Shown: positions 27,302 to 35,881, counted from the first letter of the stretch. The stretch is DNA of 64,000 nucleotides from Patescibacteria group bacterium (GCA_024239055.1 JANBVJ010000001.1:1-64000), one strand, 5' to 3'. Program-made: numbers and translations. Notes: generated from the letters alone by a model not told the origin.

Positions 27302-27499
27302 ATGGATGATAAGTTTGTTGATCTTGTGCAAGCCGCAGCGGAAGCTCGGGGCGAATCACCGGTTCCCAGGAAGTGCATCGTTGATGCCCTTGATATAATT
27401 GAGCGCAAAGAAGCAGACGTGGAGCGTTATCCAGGAGGAGTTCCTTCTCTGATGGATGTTTTCACTCTTGCGACTCAGCTGCATCAGGAGAGCGCCTAA
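27302..27499 (+). CDS. Small acidic helical protein, unknown function
   Basis: The 65-residue product begins MDDKFVDLVQAAAEARGE and is predicted mostly helical and acidic; I recognise no family. Support that it is real: its own promoter, an AAAGGA site 6 nt before the ATG, and a dedicated terminator directly downstream. It forms a stand-alone single-gene unit between uvrA and groES. Its base composition is somewhat richer in GC than its neighbours. Confidence 0.55.
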   Translation: MDDKFVDLVQAAAEARGESPVPRKCIVDALDIIERKEADVERYPGGVPSLMDVFTLATQLHQESA

Positions 27500-27520
27500 G
27501 AATCATAGATCGCGCAAAAC

Positions 27521-27550
27521 AAGGCCGTCACATAGTGGTGGCCTTTTTTT
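27521..27550 (+). terminator. Intrinsic terminator
   Basis: AAGGCC...GGCCTT imperfect 11-bp stem followed by seven T. Confidence 0.8.
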
Positions 27551-27563
27551 ACTTCTATATGTC

Positions 27564-27591
27564 TTGACATTTCTTTTGATTCCTATAAGAT
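27564..27591 (+). promoter_or_regulatory. groESL promoter
   Basis: TTGACA, 16-nt spacer, TAAGAT. The expected transcript start falls at the edge of the CIRCE operator. Confidence 0.65.
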
Positions 27592-27597
27592 AGGAAA

Positions 27598-27624
27598 TTA
27601 GCAGTCGAAACGCTTAAGTGCTAA
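27598..27624 (+). promoter_or_regulatory. CIRCE operator (HrcA-binding site)
   Basis: TTAGCAGTC, 9-nt spacer, AAGTGCTAA: 16 of 18 bases match the CIRCE consensus TTAGCACTC-N9-GAGTGCTAA. Placed directly after the promoter, it should let the HrcA repressor block groESL until heat stress. hrcA itself is not in the window. Confidence 0.88.
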
Positions 27625-27640
27625 AAACTAATATAATTTA

Positions 27641-27934
27641 ATGACTATTAAACCATTAGCCGACCACATATTAATTGAGCCCCTCAAGCAAGAGGAGAAG
27701 ACAGAGTCTGGAATTTTGCTCCCAGATACCGCAGAAAAGGACAGGCCTGAGCAGGGACGGGTTATTGCAGTTGGGCCAGGAAAGACAGGCAAGGACGGAA
27801 AGCGTATTTCCATGGACGTAAAAGAGGGAGATATCGTACTCTTTACTAAGTACGCGCCTACTGAAGTTACAGTGAGTAATATAGAATATTTAATCGCCAA
27901 GGCAGATGATATCTTGGCAGTAATTGAACAATAA
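27641..27934 (+). CDS. groES: Co-chaperonin GroES
   Basis: Ten-kDa lid of the GroEL folding chamber. The 97-residue sequence has the family pattern: KPLADHILIEPL near the start, a mobile loop with SGILLPDTAEKDRPEQGRV, then GDIVLFTKYAPTEV and AKADDILAVIE at the end. Controlled by the upstream CIRCE. groEL begins 1 nt after its stop codon. Confidence 0.97.
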   Translation: MTIKPLADHILIEPLKQEEKTESGILLPDTAEKDRPEQGRVIAVGPGKTGKDGKRISMDVKEGDIVLFTKYAPTEVTVSNIEYLIAKADDILAVIEQ

Positions 27935-27935
27935 T

Positions 27936-29570
27936 ATGGCTAAAGAAATTCTTTTTCAGGAAGATGCAAGAAAACGTCTAAAAGACGGAGTGGACAAGGT
28001 AGCGAATGCAGTAAAAGTAACCTTGGGTCCAAAGGGAAGGAACGTTGTATTAGACGAGGGATTTGGCTTACCAACTATTACAAATGATGGAGTTACCATA
28101 GCTCGTAAGATTGAGATTGAGGACAAGGCAGAGAATATGGGGGCCGAAATTATAAAAGATGTAGCTTCAAGGGCAAATGATACTGCAGGAGACGGAACTA
28201 CGACAGCTACCATCTTAACTCAGGCTATTGTTGCAGAGGGATTAAAGAATGTAACAGCTGGAGCCAATCCTTTGGCCTTGAAAAGAGGCTTGGAAAAGGC
28301 ATCAGCTAACGTAGTTGAGTTTCTATCTTCTTTAGCAAAGCCAGTTTCTACAAAGGAAGAGATGATGCAGATTGCCACTATTTCTGCGGAAGATGTTGAA
28401 ATTGGCACCTTAATCGCAGAGGTTATGGAAGAAGTTGGAAAGGATGGGGTTATTACAGTAGAGGAGTCCCAGACCTTTGGTATTCAAAAAGAGATTGTAA
28501 AGGGATTACAGTTTGACCGTGGATATATTTCTCCTTATATGATTTCAAATCCAGAGCGCATGGAGGCGATTTTAGATGATCCTTACATTCTTGTAACAGA
28601 TAAGAAGTTGTCTTCTATCCAGGAGCTTCTGCCAGTACTTGAGGCTGTGGCTAAATCAGGAAAGAAAGAGCTTGTTATTATTGCAGAAGATGTGGATGGA
28701 GATGCTCTAGCCACCTTAGTGGTAAACAAGCTGAGAGGAATAATGAATGTTCTTGCTGTAAAGTCTCCGGGATTTGGAGATAGAAAAACAGAAATGCTGC
28801 AGGATATAGCTGCCGTAACCGGAGCTACGTTAATCTCAGAAGAGCTCGGAATTGCTTTAGATAAAATAGAGTTGAGTCAGTTGGGTTCAGCAAGAAGAGT
28901 AGTTGCAACCAAGGATGACACAACTATTGTTGAAGGAAAGGGTGATAAGGAAGTAATTGATTCTCGGGTTAATCAGTTAAAGACTCAGCTTTCAAATACA
29001 GAATCTGAGTTTGATAAGGAAAAACTACAAGAAAGATTAGCTAAGTTAATTGGAGGTGTTGCCGTAATTAAAGTTGGAGCGGCTTCAGAAGTTGAACAGA
29101 AGGCAAGACAGCATAAGACAGAGGACGCGCTTGCCGCTACTAAAGCTGCGGTGGAGGAGGGTATGGTTGCAGGAGGAGGAGTGGCCTTATTGCGTGGTGC
29201 AAAAAACCTTAGAAATCTAACTCTTGAAGATCCAGAGGAGCAGCTGGCAGTGCAGATTCTCAGGAGAGCTTTAGAGGAGCCTATTCGTCAGATTGCAAAT
29301 AACGCCGGAGTTGACGGCTCTGTGGTTGCCGCTGAAGTTATAAAAACAGAGAGTGAGTTTGGATATAATGCCGCAACCAACAAGTATGAGAACTTAATGG
29401 AGGCTGGAGTTGTAGATCCAAAGAAGGTCGTAAGAGTAGCTTTGGAGAATGCAGTGTCAGCAGCCGCTATGCTTTTGACTACTGAAACATTAGTTGTAGA
29501 GATTCCAGAGAAAGAAGATAAAAATCCAGGTCCCGCCATGCCTCCAATGGGAGGAATGGGAGGGTTCTAA
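27936..29570 (+). CDS. groEL: Chaperonin GroEL
   Basis: ATP-driven folding chamber subunit. The protein (544 residues from ATG 27936) shows the ATP site (GDGTTTATILTQAIV, ~86-100), VTLGPKGRNVVLD, the apical substrate-binding region and the C-terminal GGMGG tail (PMGGMGGF). The tail has a single GGM-type unit, shorter than in E. coli. Coupled to groES. Confidence 0.98.
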   Translation: MAKEILFQEDARKRLKDGVDKVANAVKVTLGPKGRNVVLDEGFGLPTITNDGVTIARKIEIEDKAENMGAEIIKDVASRANDTAGDGTTTATILTQAIVAEGLKNVTAGANPLALKRGLEKASANVVEFLSSLAKPVSTKEEMMQIATISAEDVEIGTLIAEVMEEVGKDGVITVEESQTFGIQKEIVKGLQFDRGYISPYMISNPERMEAILDDPYILVTDKKLSSIQELLPVLEAVAKSGKKELVIIAEDVDGDALATLVVNKLRGIMNVLAVKSPGFGDRKTEMLQDIAAVTGATLISEELGIALDKIELSQLGSARRVVATKDDTTIVEGKGDKEVIDSRVNQLKTQLSNTESEFDKEKLQERLAKLIGGVAVIKVGAASEVEQKARQHKTEDALAATKAAVEEGMVAGGGVALLRGAKNLRNLTLEDPEEQLAVQILRRALEEPIRQIANNAGVDGSVVAAEVIKTESEFGYNAATNKYENLMEAGVVDPKKVVRVALENAVSAAAMLLTTETLVVEIPEKEDKNPGPAMPPMGGMGGF

Positions 29571-29577
29571 ACACTAC

Positions 29578-29600
29578 AAAGCCCCTGAAAGGGGGTTTTT
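29578..29600 (+). terminator. groESL terminator
   Basis: GCCCC, TGAAA loop, GGGGG followed by TTTTT; it abuts the next promoter. Confidence 0.7.
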
Positions 29601-29603
29601 GGC

Positions 29604-29632
29604 TTGACATTTATTCTAAATTCTGGTATGTT
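29604..29632 (+). promoter_or_regulatory. Promoter of small gene 29679
   Basis: TTGACA, 17-nt spacer ending TGG, TATGTT (extended -10 type). Confidence 0.55.
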
Positions 29633-29678
29633 TTCCACCAGTAGTAGAGATGTACGATGTCCTTGGGAGGTATTGGTA

Positions 29679-29882
29679 ATGAAAATTGAAATCCTATTTG
29701 CTGAAGATGTTTCTTCTGAGCGAGCTAAGGAGTCCTTAGGAAAACTCAATCTACCCAGTGAATTCATTGAGCTTCCCCCATTCGGTGACCTCGCCTTTTT
29801 TTCTGTCGAGGTGCCCGACTCTGACGTTGAATCCTGGAAGGAGAAGATCAAAAAAGCTCCTTTGGTAGTCGGCGTACGGTAG
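29679..29882 (+). CDS. Small alpha/beta protein, unknown function
   Basis: The 67-residue product (starting MKIEILFAEDVSSERAKE, ending APLVVGVR) has an alternating strand-helix-strand pattern; the end vaguely recalls I9-type inhibitor propeptides, but this is only a suggestion. GGGAGG lies 8 nt before the chosen ATG, which follows a ~40-nt leader from its own promoter; longer in-frame starts would overlap the promoter. Another single-gene unit with its own terminator. Confidence 0.5.
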   Translation: MKIEILFAEDVSSERAKESLGKLNLPSEFIELPPFGDLAFFSVEVPDSDVESWKEKIKKAPLVVGVR

Positions 29883-29910
29883 TAACACTAGGCGTACGGT
29901 AGTAACGCTA
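29871..29910 (+). repeat. 20-bp tandem duplication across the stop codon
   Basis: Two adjacent 20-bp copies starting GGCGTACGGTAGTAAC differ at one base. The first copy includes the end and stop codon of the small gene. Confidence 0.9.
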
Positions 29911-29950
29911 AAAATCCTGTTGGTTCGTTTACGGCAGGATTTTTCTTTTT
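29911..29950 (+). terminator. Intrinsic terminator
   Basis: AAAATCCTG...CAGGATTTT stem with a T-rich tail. Confidence 0.8.
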
Positions 29951-30018
29951 GTCTGTTATTGCAAGAGCTGTATTTCTCTTATATAATAGAGGTATTATGA
30001 ATACTTTATATTATATAC

Positions 30019-30552
30019 ATGAAGTATTGTCCTACATGTAATATTAGTTTGGAGAAGTCATTTGTTGCCGGAGTTGAGGTGGATAACTGTCCAAGATGCT
30101 ACGGTCTTTTTTTTGAGGAGTATGAGTTGGCTCAAGCAAAGGATGCAAGAGACAGAGATTTAAGATGGTTGGATATTGAACTTTGGCGAGACCCAGAGCA
30201 TTTTCATGTTGCGTCGGGTAAAAAGATGTGTCCTGCAGACCGTATGCCAATGTATGAGGTACGATATGGAGATTCTTCTATTCGCGTGGATGTATGCAAT
30301 GTGTGCAGGGGAGTATGGCTTGACCGTGGAGAATTTAAGGATATAATTGGGTATCTGAGGAAAGAGGCGAACGAGAAGGTATTGCACCATTATTTGCATA
30401 CTGTTTCAGAGGAGTTATGGGAGGTGTTTTCAGGTCCTGAGATACTCAGAGAAGAGTTATTAGATTTTATTGCCGTTGTAAAGCTTATGCAGTATAAGTT
30501 TGCCGCACAGCATCCAGCATTAACCCAGCTCATTGTTTCTTTGCCAAAATAA
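30019..30552 (+). CDS. Zinc-ribbon (zf-TFIIB type) protein
   Basis: The 177-residue protein has two zf-TFIIB-like ribbons: CPTC...CPRCYGLFF at residues 3-30 and CPADRMPM...CNVCRGVWLDRGEF at ~74-107. The WLD.GE ending is the family signature. The remainder is helical. Family members are widespread and of unknown role. A TATAAT lies further upstream (29982-29987) and AT-rich TATTAT sequence sits directly before the ATG, so the leader is short. tRNA-Ser begins 5 nt after its stop. Confidence 0.8.
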   Translation: MKYCPTCNISLEKSFVAGVEVDNCPRCYGLFFEEYELAQAKDARDRDLRWLDIELWRDPEHFHVASGKKMCPADRMPMYEVRYGDSSIRVDVCNVCRGVWLDRGEFKDIIGYLRKEANEKVLHHYLHTVSEELWEVFSGPEILREELLDFIAVVKLMQYKFAAQHPALTQLIVSLPK

Positions 30553-30557
30553 GTTCA

Positions 30558-30641
30558 GGAGGAGTCGGATAGCGGTTTATTCCACACGCTTGGAAAGCGT
30601 GCAAGCGTAAGCTTACGTGGGTTCGAATCCCACCTCCTCCG
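30558..30641 (+). tRNA. tRNA-Ser(GGA)
   Basis: Class II tRNA: acceptor GGAGGAG/CTCCTCC, anticodon stem CACGC/GCGTG around TTGGAAA (anticodon GGA), long variable arm AAGC...GCTT, T arm GTGGG TTCGAAT CCCAC, discriminator G, no encoded CCA. Confidence 0.95.
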
Positions 30642-30654
30642 CTGATATAGTTAT

Positions 30655-31611
30655 ATGAAGATTGATTCTATTTCTCGAAAACAGAGTTTTATTGGTATAA
30701 TTATTGTTTTAGTTATAGTCGGTTTAGTTTATGGTTTGTATTTTTATTCCCAGAGAAATCCATTTGAAGCAGTTAAAGAACCTATCCTAAACGAAAATAG
30801 TATTTCTTCTGCACCTCAGGTTTATATTTCTTCTAATGTATTACAACAAGGGGATACTCTTTTAATTAACATTGAGGGTGATGATTTGGAGTCTGAAATT
30901 AGTGGAAAATTTGGATCAACAAAAATAGATTTTTTTAAACTCGATAATTATGAAGGTTTAGTTGGTATTACGGGGATTGATGTAAAAAAAGAATCTGGGA
31001 AATATAATTTAGTTATTGATTTTTCCGGCAGGAATAAGTTTGAAAAAGAGATAGAAATAATTGAATATGAATTTCCTATTACAGAGCTTTTAATCACTGA
31101 AGAACTTAAGGAAAAGGGTTACACTCCTTTGAGAATTGTAGAAAATATCATAACTCATGAGAATGTAATCTTAAAAGAAATCATTAGCATTCATACACCA
31201 GAGGCATATTTTAATACGGTTTTTATTAATCCACTTGGGGAAATTGATATAGTAGGGGCTTTTGGAAATATTAGAACAAGCGGAAATATAACGGCACAAC
31301 ATTTAGGAGTAGATCTTGATGCTTTAGTTGGCACACCGGTCTATGCTGTTAATGCCGGTGTGGTTAGATTTTCCCAAAATTTAAATACTTACGGTAAAAC
31401 CTTAATAATTGACCATGGTCTTGGAATTCACTCTCTTTATTTACATTTGAATGAATTCAAAGTCTCAAATGGAGCAAAAGTTAAACAGGGAGATATTATA
31501 GGTCTTTCGGGAAATACCGGGTATTCAATAGCGCCACATCTTCACTTTTCAATAAAAGTTAATGGTTCGAACGTAAACCCACTGAAATTTATTGAAACAA
31601 TGAAAAAATAA
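30655..31611 (+). CDS. Membrane-anchored M23 metallopeptidase
   Basis: Likely cell-wall endopeptidase acting outside the membrane. A signal anchor spans residues ~12-30. After a beta-rich region of ~200 residues, the M23 domain shows the zinc motif HxxxD in HLGVDLD (~222) and the HxH in HLHFSIKVNG (~300), with the conserved GTPVYAVNAGVV and GDIIGLSGNTG segments between. Both catalytic motifs are intact. It is AT-rich and lies directly after tRNA-Ser. Confidence 0.92.
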   Translation: MKIDSISRKQSFIGIIIVLVIVGLVYGLYFYSQRNPFEAVKEPILNENSISSAPQVYISSNVLQQGDTLLINIEGDDLESEISGKFGSTKIDFFKLDNYEGLVGITGIDVKKESGKYNLVIDFSGRNKFEKEIEIIEYEFPITELLITEELKEKGYTPLRIVENIITHENVILKEIISIHTPEAYFNTVFINPLGEIDIVGAFGNIRTSGNITAQHLGVDLDALVGTPVYAVNAGVVRFSQNLNTYGKTLIIDHGLGIHSLYLHLNEFKVSNGAKVKQGDIIGLSGNTGYSIAPHLHFSIKVNGSNVNPLKFIETMKK

Positions 31612-31616
31612 AAGAA

Positions 31617-31645
31617 TTGTCAATTAAGCAGTTCTTTGGTAAAGT
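31617..31645 (+). promoter_or_regulatory. Leaderless promoter of the cupredoxin gene
   Basis: TTGTCA, 17-nt spacer, TAAAGT, then exactly 6 nt to the ATG. Confidence 0.65.
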
Positions 31646-31651
31646 TGAATT

Positions 31652-32083
31652 ATGAAAGTCTTATTTATTCTTTTCGTTTTTCTTTTTGTTATTGTTATCG
31701 CTGGAGTATTTTTATTTAAAGGAGATAAGGATATTGTTGAGGAATCTCCTTCTGATTTGATTGTGCCAACAGGAATAGAAAATACAGTAACGTATGGTGA
31801 TGATGGATATATTCCAGCTTCCCTTACGATTTCCATAGGAGATACAGTTATATTTCAGAACATGAGTTTAAGGTCTACGTGGCCAGCTTCCAATGCTCAT
31901 CCAACCCATACTCTATATCCTGGTTCAGGTATTCAAAAGTGCGGTGGAGGAGAGGCAATCTTTGATGCTTGTGGTGTGGTTCCTATTGGACAGGAATGGA
32001 AGTTTATTTTTACAGAACAGGGAACTTGGCGATATCATGATCATATGCGACCAAGTATGCAGGGTATTATCATTGTTGAGTAA
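31652..32083 (+). CDS. Membrane-anchored cupredoxin-like protein
   Basis: A signal anchor (residues 1-22) precedes a ~110-residue plastocyanin-like beta sandwich. Candidate type I copper ligands are a His in NAHPTHT, Cys in FDACGVV, and His/Met in YHDHMRPSMQG, the classical H...C-H-M order. Likely an extracytoplasmic electron carrier or copper-binding protein; partners are not evident. dnaG starts 2 nt downstream. Confidence 0.82.
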   Translation: MKVLFILFVFLFVIVIAGVFLFKGDKDIVEESPSDLIVPTGIENTVTYGDDGYIPASLTISIGDTVIFQNMSLRSTWPASNAHPTHTLYPGSGIQKCGGGEAIFDACGVVPIGQEWKFIFTEQGTWRYHDHMRPSMQGIIIVE

Positions 32084-32085
32084 TT

Positions 32086-33846
32086 ATGAACTCTTCTGCT
32101 GTTGAAGACATAAAAAATAAGTTGGACATTACAGAAGTAGTGGGTTCTTACCTTACGCTTCAGAAGGTTGGAGTAAACTTCCGTGCCAACTGTCCTTTTC
32201 ATTCAGAGAAGTCGCCCTCCTTCTTTGTTTCGCCTACCCGTCAGATGTGGCATTGTTTTGGAGGATGTCAGACTGGAGGGGATATCTTTAAGTTCATTAT
32301 GGATATTGAGGGTATTGAGTTTAAGGAAGCCCTAGAGATATTAGCTCAAAGAGCCGGAGTTGAGCTTCCAAAGTGGAGTCCTCAGGATGCCAAGTTAGTT
32401 TCTGAGAAAAAGCGCCTGTATGATATACAAGAACTCACAACCCAGTTTTTTGAGAAACAGCTAGAATCAACAACGGGAAAGAAGGTAAAAGCATACTTAA
32501 GGGAGCGGGGGTTATCAGAAGAAAGCATTACAACATGGAGAATAGGGTATGCTCCTGAAGGGAGGCGTGTACTTTCTGACTTTCTTGTAAAGAACGGATA
32601 TACGCAAAACGAGATTGAAAAAGCAGGGCTTTCGGTACGTACTGAAAGAGGAAACTCCGATAGATTCTGGGGACGTATTATGTTTCCAATTGCTGACCTT
32701 AATTCTCGTGTCATTGGTTTTGGAGGAAGATTGTTTGGAGAGGGAGATAAGGTTGCAAAGTATATAAATACATCTTCCACTCCTTTGTACGACAAGAGTA
32801 AGGTGGTATATGGTTTAGACAAAGCCAAGGTTGATATTAGAAAGAAGGACTTCTGTATTTTAGTTGAGGGGTATACCGATGTTATTTTAATGGCGCAGGC
32901 CGGGCATACTAATATTGTCGCTTCATCAGGCACAGCTCTTACATCTTCCCAGCTCAGGATTCTCAAGCGTTATACATCAGAGTTAATTACTGCATTTGAC
33001 ATGGATGTTGCGGGAGACAAGGCAACAAAACGAGGTGTTGAGTTAGCGGTGCAGGAGGGATTTGATGTCAAGGTTATTGTGATGCCTCATGGCAAGGATC
33101 CAGCTGATATGTCTACTAAAGAATCTGATAAAGAAGAGATGAATAAACTGATAAAGGAAGCGGGTTCTGTGATGGACTTTTATTTAGCTTCAGCCTTAAA
33201 GTCATTTGATAAAACAACTTCGGATGGAAAGAGAAAGATTGGAAATGAAATCCTACCTATTCTTAGAAAGATACCAAGTAAAATTGAGCAGGCGCATTGG
33301 GTTAAACAATTGGCAGAAGAACTTGATGTTACAGAACAGATTATTGTAGAGGAATTGAATCGTGTTGCCAAACCATCTGTTTTAAAACAGACAGATACTA
33401 AAAGCGCACCAGAGCGTCCTCAAAAATCAAGGCAAGAGCTTTTAGAAGAGCAGGTATTGGTACTCTTATTTCAGAGTCCGTCTATGTTGGGAGATATTAC
33501 AGCAGAATACATTGAGTATTTCTCAGACCCATTTGTAGAGATGATTGAGAACTTAAGAAAGATTCCTTCCCTTGAGTTAGCGGAACTGAAGGATGTAGTG
33601 AATGCAGAGGCCTTTGAACAGTTAAAGCTTTTTTCTTTGAGAGCCGAGGTAGAAGAACGGGGGGATGAGGAGGAGGAACGGGAGTTTGCCGCATGTCTTC
33701 GTGAGATGAAGTTCTTGCATATTAAGGCAAAATTAGATAATCTTGCAAAGGAGATAAAAAAAGCAGAAGAGGCAAGAGATACTCTTCGTCTAAATACATT
33801 AATGCAGGAGTTTTATAAGATGTCCCAAGATCTTCATACGACGTAA
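32086..33846 (+). CDS. dnaG: DNA primase
   Basis: Makes RNA primers for replication. The CHC2 zinc finger is at residues ~39-66 (CPFHSEKSPSFFVSP...CFGGC), the primase core in YAPEGRRVLSDFLVKNGYTQ and the TOPRIM metal site in VEGYTDVI (~262) and FDMDVAGDKAT (~305). The C-terminal helicase-binding region is reduced and charged. dnaG followed by the sigma factor gene is the classical macromolecular-synthesis arrangement. Confidence 0.96.
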   Translation: MNSSAVEDIKNKLDITEVVGSYLTLQKVGVNFRANCPFHSEKSPSFFVSPTRQMWHCFGGCQTGGDIFKFIMDIEGIEFKEALEILAQRAGVELPKWSPQDAKLVSEKKRLYDIQELTTQFFEKQLESTTGKKVKAYLRERGLSEESITTWRIGYAPEGRRVLSDFLVKNGYTQNEIEKAGLSVRTERGNSDRFWGRIMFPIADLNSRVIGFGGRLFGEGDKVAKYINTSSTPLYDKSKVVYGLDKAKVDIRKKDFCILVEGYTDVILMAQAGHTNIVASSGTALTSSQLRILKRYTSELITAFDMDVAGDKATKRGVELAVQEGFDVKVIVMPHGKDPADMSTKESDKEEMNKLIKEAGSVMDFYLASALKSFDKTTSDGKRKIGNEILPILRKIPSKIEQAHWVKQLAEELDVTEQIIVEELNRVAKPSVLKQTDTKSAPERPQKSRQELLEEQVLVLLFQSPSMLGDITAEYIEYFSDPFVEMIENLRKIPSLELAELKDVVNAEAFEQLKLFSLRAEVEERGDEEEEREFAACLREMKFLHIKAKLDNLAKEIKKAEEARDTLRLNTLMQEFYKMSQDLHTT

Positions 33847-33849
33847 TTT

Positions 33850-35151
33850 ATGGCAAAGAAAGTAATAACAAAAAAGAAGCCTATTAAAAAAAAGACCGTT
33901 AAAAAGCCGGTCAAGAAACAGGCTGCAAAGAAAGCTGTAAAGAAGGTAGTTAAGAAAGCTGTAAAGAAGATAATTAAGAAAGCCCCAAAGAAAGCTGTAA
34001 AGAAGGCAGTTAAAAAAGCTTCAAAGAAGGCTCCAATACAAAGAAGGCAGCGTGGTCTTGTAGTTGCCAAGACTAAGAGCAGGAAAAAGGTGGTACGAGA
34101 AGAGGATATTCAAGAGCTCATGGAGAAAGGAAGACTTAGGGGATTTGTGACGTATTCTGAGATACTACAGCAGTTTCCTGAAATTGAAAAAGATATTGAG
34201 GGTTTGGAGAATCTATATGAGACATTTGAGAAAAATGGCATGGCAGTGCAGGAAGTTAGGGAATATTTAGAGATTGAAAAACCACAAGAAGAATTGGATC
34301 GTGAAGCAGTAGACAAGAAGGCTCCTTTGGATCCCGTACAGATGTATTTAAAAGAGATTGGGCAGGTAGCTTTTCTTACGGCGGAGCAGGAAAAGAGTTT
34401 GTCTAAGAAAATTGAGAAAGGAGATGATGAGGCAAGAAAGCATTTGGCTCGGGCTAACCTGCGACTCGTTGTTTCTATTGCAAAAAGATATGTTGGAAGG
34501 TCTCCTAATCTTACATTATTAGACTTGATTCAGGAGGGAAACCTAGGATTATTCCGGGCAGTAGAAAAGTTTGACTGGCGGAGAGGTTATAAGTTCTCAA
34601 CATATGCCACATGGTGGATTAGACAAGCTGTTACCAGAGCTCTTGCGGATCAGGCAAGAACTATTCGTATTCCTGTTCACATGATTGAGACAATTTCAAA
34701 GTATACTCAAGTAAGAAGACGTCTTCTGCAGGATTTGGGAAGAGAACCGTTGGCTGAGGAGATTGCAGCTGAAATGGGTCTTGAGGTAGACAGGGTTAGG
34801 CATATTCAGAAAATCTCACAAGAAACTGTTTCCTTAGAAACACCAGTGGGAGAGGACAGGGAGGATAGTGTTTTAGCTGAGTTTGTAGAGGATGAGAAGG
34901 TTCCGCCTCCTTCAGTGGATGCAGCCAGAACTTTGCTGCGTGAGAGATTAAAAGAGATTTTAAAGGATCTTACTCCAAGGGAGCAGAAGATATTGGCAAT
35001 GAGATTTGGTTTGGATGATGGTATTACCCATACCTTAGAGGAGGTAGGTGTACAGTTTGGAGTAACGCGTGAGAGAATTCGTCAGATTGAAGCTAAATCT
35101 TTAGAGAGAATACGGGAACATAGGAACCTAAAGAAGTTGCACGGATACTAA
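33850..35151 (+). CDS. rpoD: Primary sigma factor RpoD/SigA with lysine-rich N-terminal tail
   Basis: Housekeeping sigma-70 factor. Region 1.2 (DPVQMYLKEIGQVAFLT, ~158), region 2 (NLRLVVSIAKRYVGR, LLDLIQEGNLGLFRAVEKFD, YKFSTYATWWIRQA), region 3, and region 4 with its HTH (VTRERIRQIEAKSLERIR) are complete, so -10 and -35 recognition should be normal. Residues 1-65 are unusual: about half lysine, in repeats such as KKAVKK and KKAPKK, resembling histone-H1-like bacterial tails, in place of a normal acidic region 1.1. Starts 3 nt after dnaG. Confidence 0.96.
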   Translation: MAKKVITKKKPIKKKTVKKPVKKQAAKKAVKKVVKKAVKKIIKKAPKKAVKKAVKKASKKAPIQRRQRGLVVAKTKSRKKVVREEDIQELMEKGRLRGFVTYSEILQQFPEIEKDIEGLENLYETFEKNGMAVQEVREYLEIEKPQEELDREAVDKKAPLDPVQMYLKEIGQVAFLTAEQEKSLSKKIEKGDDEARKHLARANLRLVVSIAKRYVGRSPNLTLLDLIQEGNLGLFRAVEKFDWRRGYKFSTYATWWIRQAVTRALADQARTIRIPVHMIETISKYTQVRRRLLQDLGREPLAEEIAAEMGLEVDRVRHIQKISQETVSLETPVGEDREDSVLAEFVEDEKVPPPSVDAARTLLRERLKEILKDLTPREQKILAMRFGLDDGITHTLEEVGVQFGVTRERIRQIEAKSLERIREHRNLKKLHGY

Positions 35152-35156
35152 GTAAC

Positions 35157-35185
35157 TTTACATTCCTAGTTCGATATGAGATACT
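35157..35185 (+). promoter_or_regulatory. Leaderless promoter of the HTH/LAGLIDADG-like gene
   Basis: TTTACA, 17-nt spacer, GATACT, then 6 nt to the ATG at 35192. Confidence 0.6.
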
Positions 35186-35191
35186 AATCTC

Positions 35192-35881
35192 ATGGGATAT
35201 GCTGGGAAATTAGAGCTACAAGATAAGGCGCGGCGTTTAAGAGAGGCTGGTTTTTCTATTCAAACTATTGAGAATAAACTTAGAGTTTCTCGTTCTTCAG
35301 CTAGTATTTGGGTTCGAGATGTTCCATTAACAAAAAAGCAGATTGAGAGACTCTATTTGAATAAGAAAACGGGAGGTTTAAAAGGAAGTTTCATAGCATC
35401 AGAAAATAAGAAAAGAGCAACTAAGGAATCAATCAGAAAGTTTACTGAGAAAGGAATAAAGGATGTTGGAAAACTTTTAAAGCGTGACAGATTTATAGCT
35501 GGTATTGCTTTATATTTTGCTGAAGGAACTAAAAGTGGTCGTAGTAATGTATCTTTTAGTAATTCAGATCCTCAGTCCGTTGTTTTTATGATGAGCTGGT
35601 TGAGAGAATTTTGTAATGTTCAAGAAAGCAAGTTTCGTTGTAGTATATATCTTCATGATAATTTGAATGAAAATAAAGCAAAGAGATTTTGGGCAAAAAT
35701 TACTCATATACCCCTTGCACAATTTCGAAAAACGTATATTGTAGAAAACAGGAAAAATAGGTTACGAAGAACAAAACATGAATATGGAGTATGTCGAATA
35801 ACAGTAAGTAATACTATCCTACATAGGCGAATAATGGGATGGATAGCAGGGCTATTCCAAAATATAGATATTCCGCGGTAG
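35192..35881 (+). CDS. HTH protein with LAGLIDADG-like domain, overlapping tRNA-Asn
   Basis: The 229-residue protein starts with a helix-turn-helix (ARRLREAGFSIQTIENKLRVSRSSASIWVRD, ~13-43; quoted in part: SRSSASIWVRD) and continues with GIALYFAEGTKSG (~103-115), a motif resembling the first LAGLIDADG helix of homing-endonuclease-like proteins found repeatedly in Patescibacteria. A matching second motif may be RIMGWIAGLF near the end. Its last 10 nt, including the stop codon, are the first 10 nt of tRNA-Asn. That arrangement and its AT-richness suggest a selfish or mobile element sitting at a tRNA gene. Family assignment is tentative. Confidence 0.6.
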   Translation: MGYAGKLELQDKARRLREAGFSIQTIENKLRVSRSSASIWVRDVPLTKKQIERLYLNKKTGGLKGSFIASENKKRATKESIRKFTEKGIKDVGKLLKRDRFIAGIALYFAEGTKSGRSNVSFSNSDPQSVVFMMSWLREFCNVQESKFRCSIYLHDNLNENKAKRFWAKITHIPLAQFRKTYIVENRKNRLRRTKHEYGVCRITVSNTILHRRIMGWIAGLFQNIDIPR

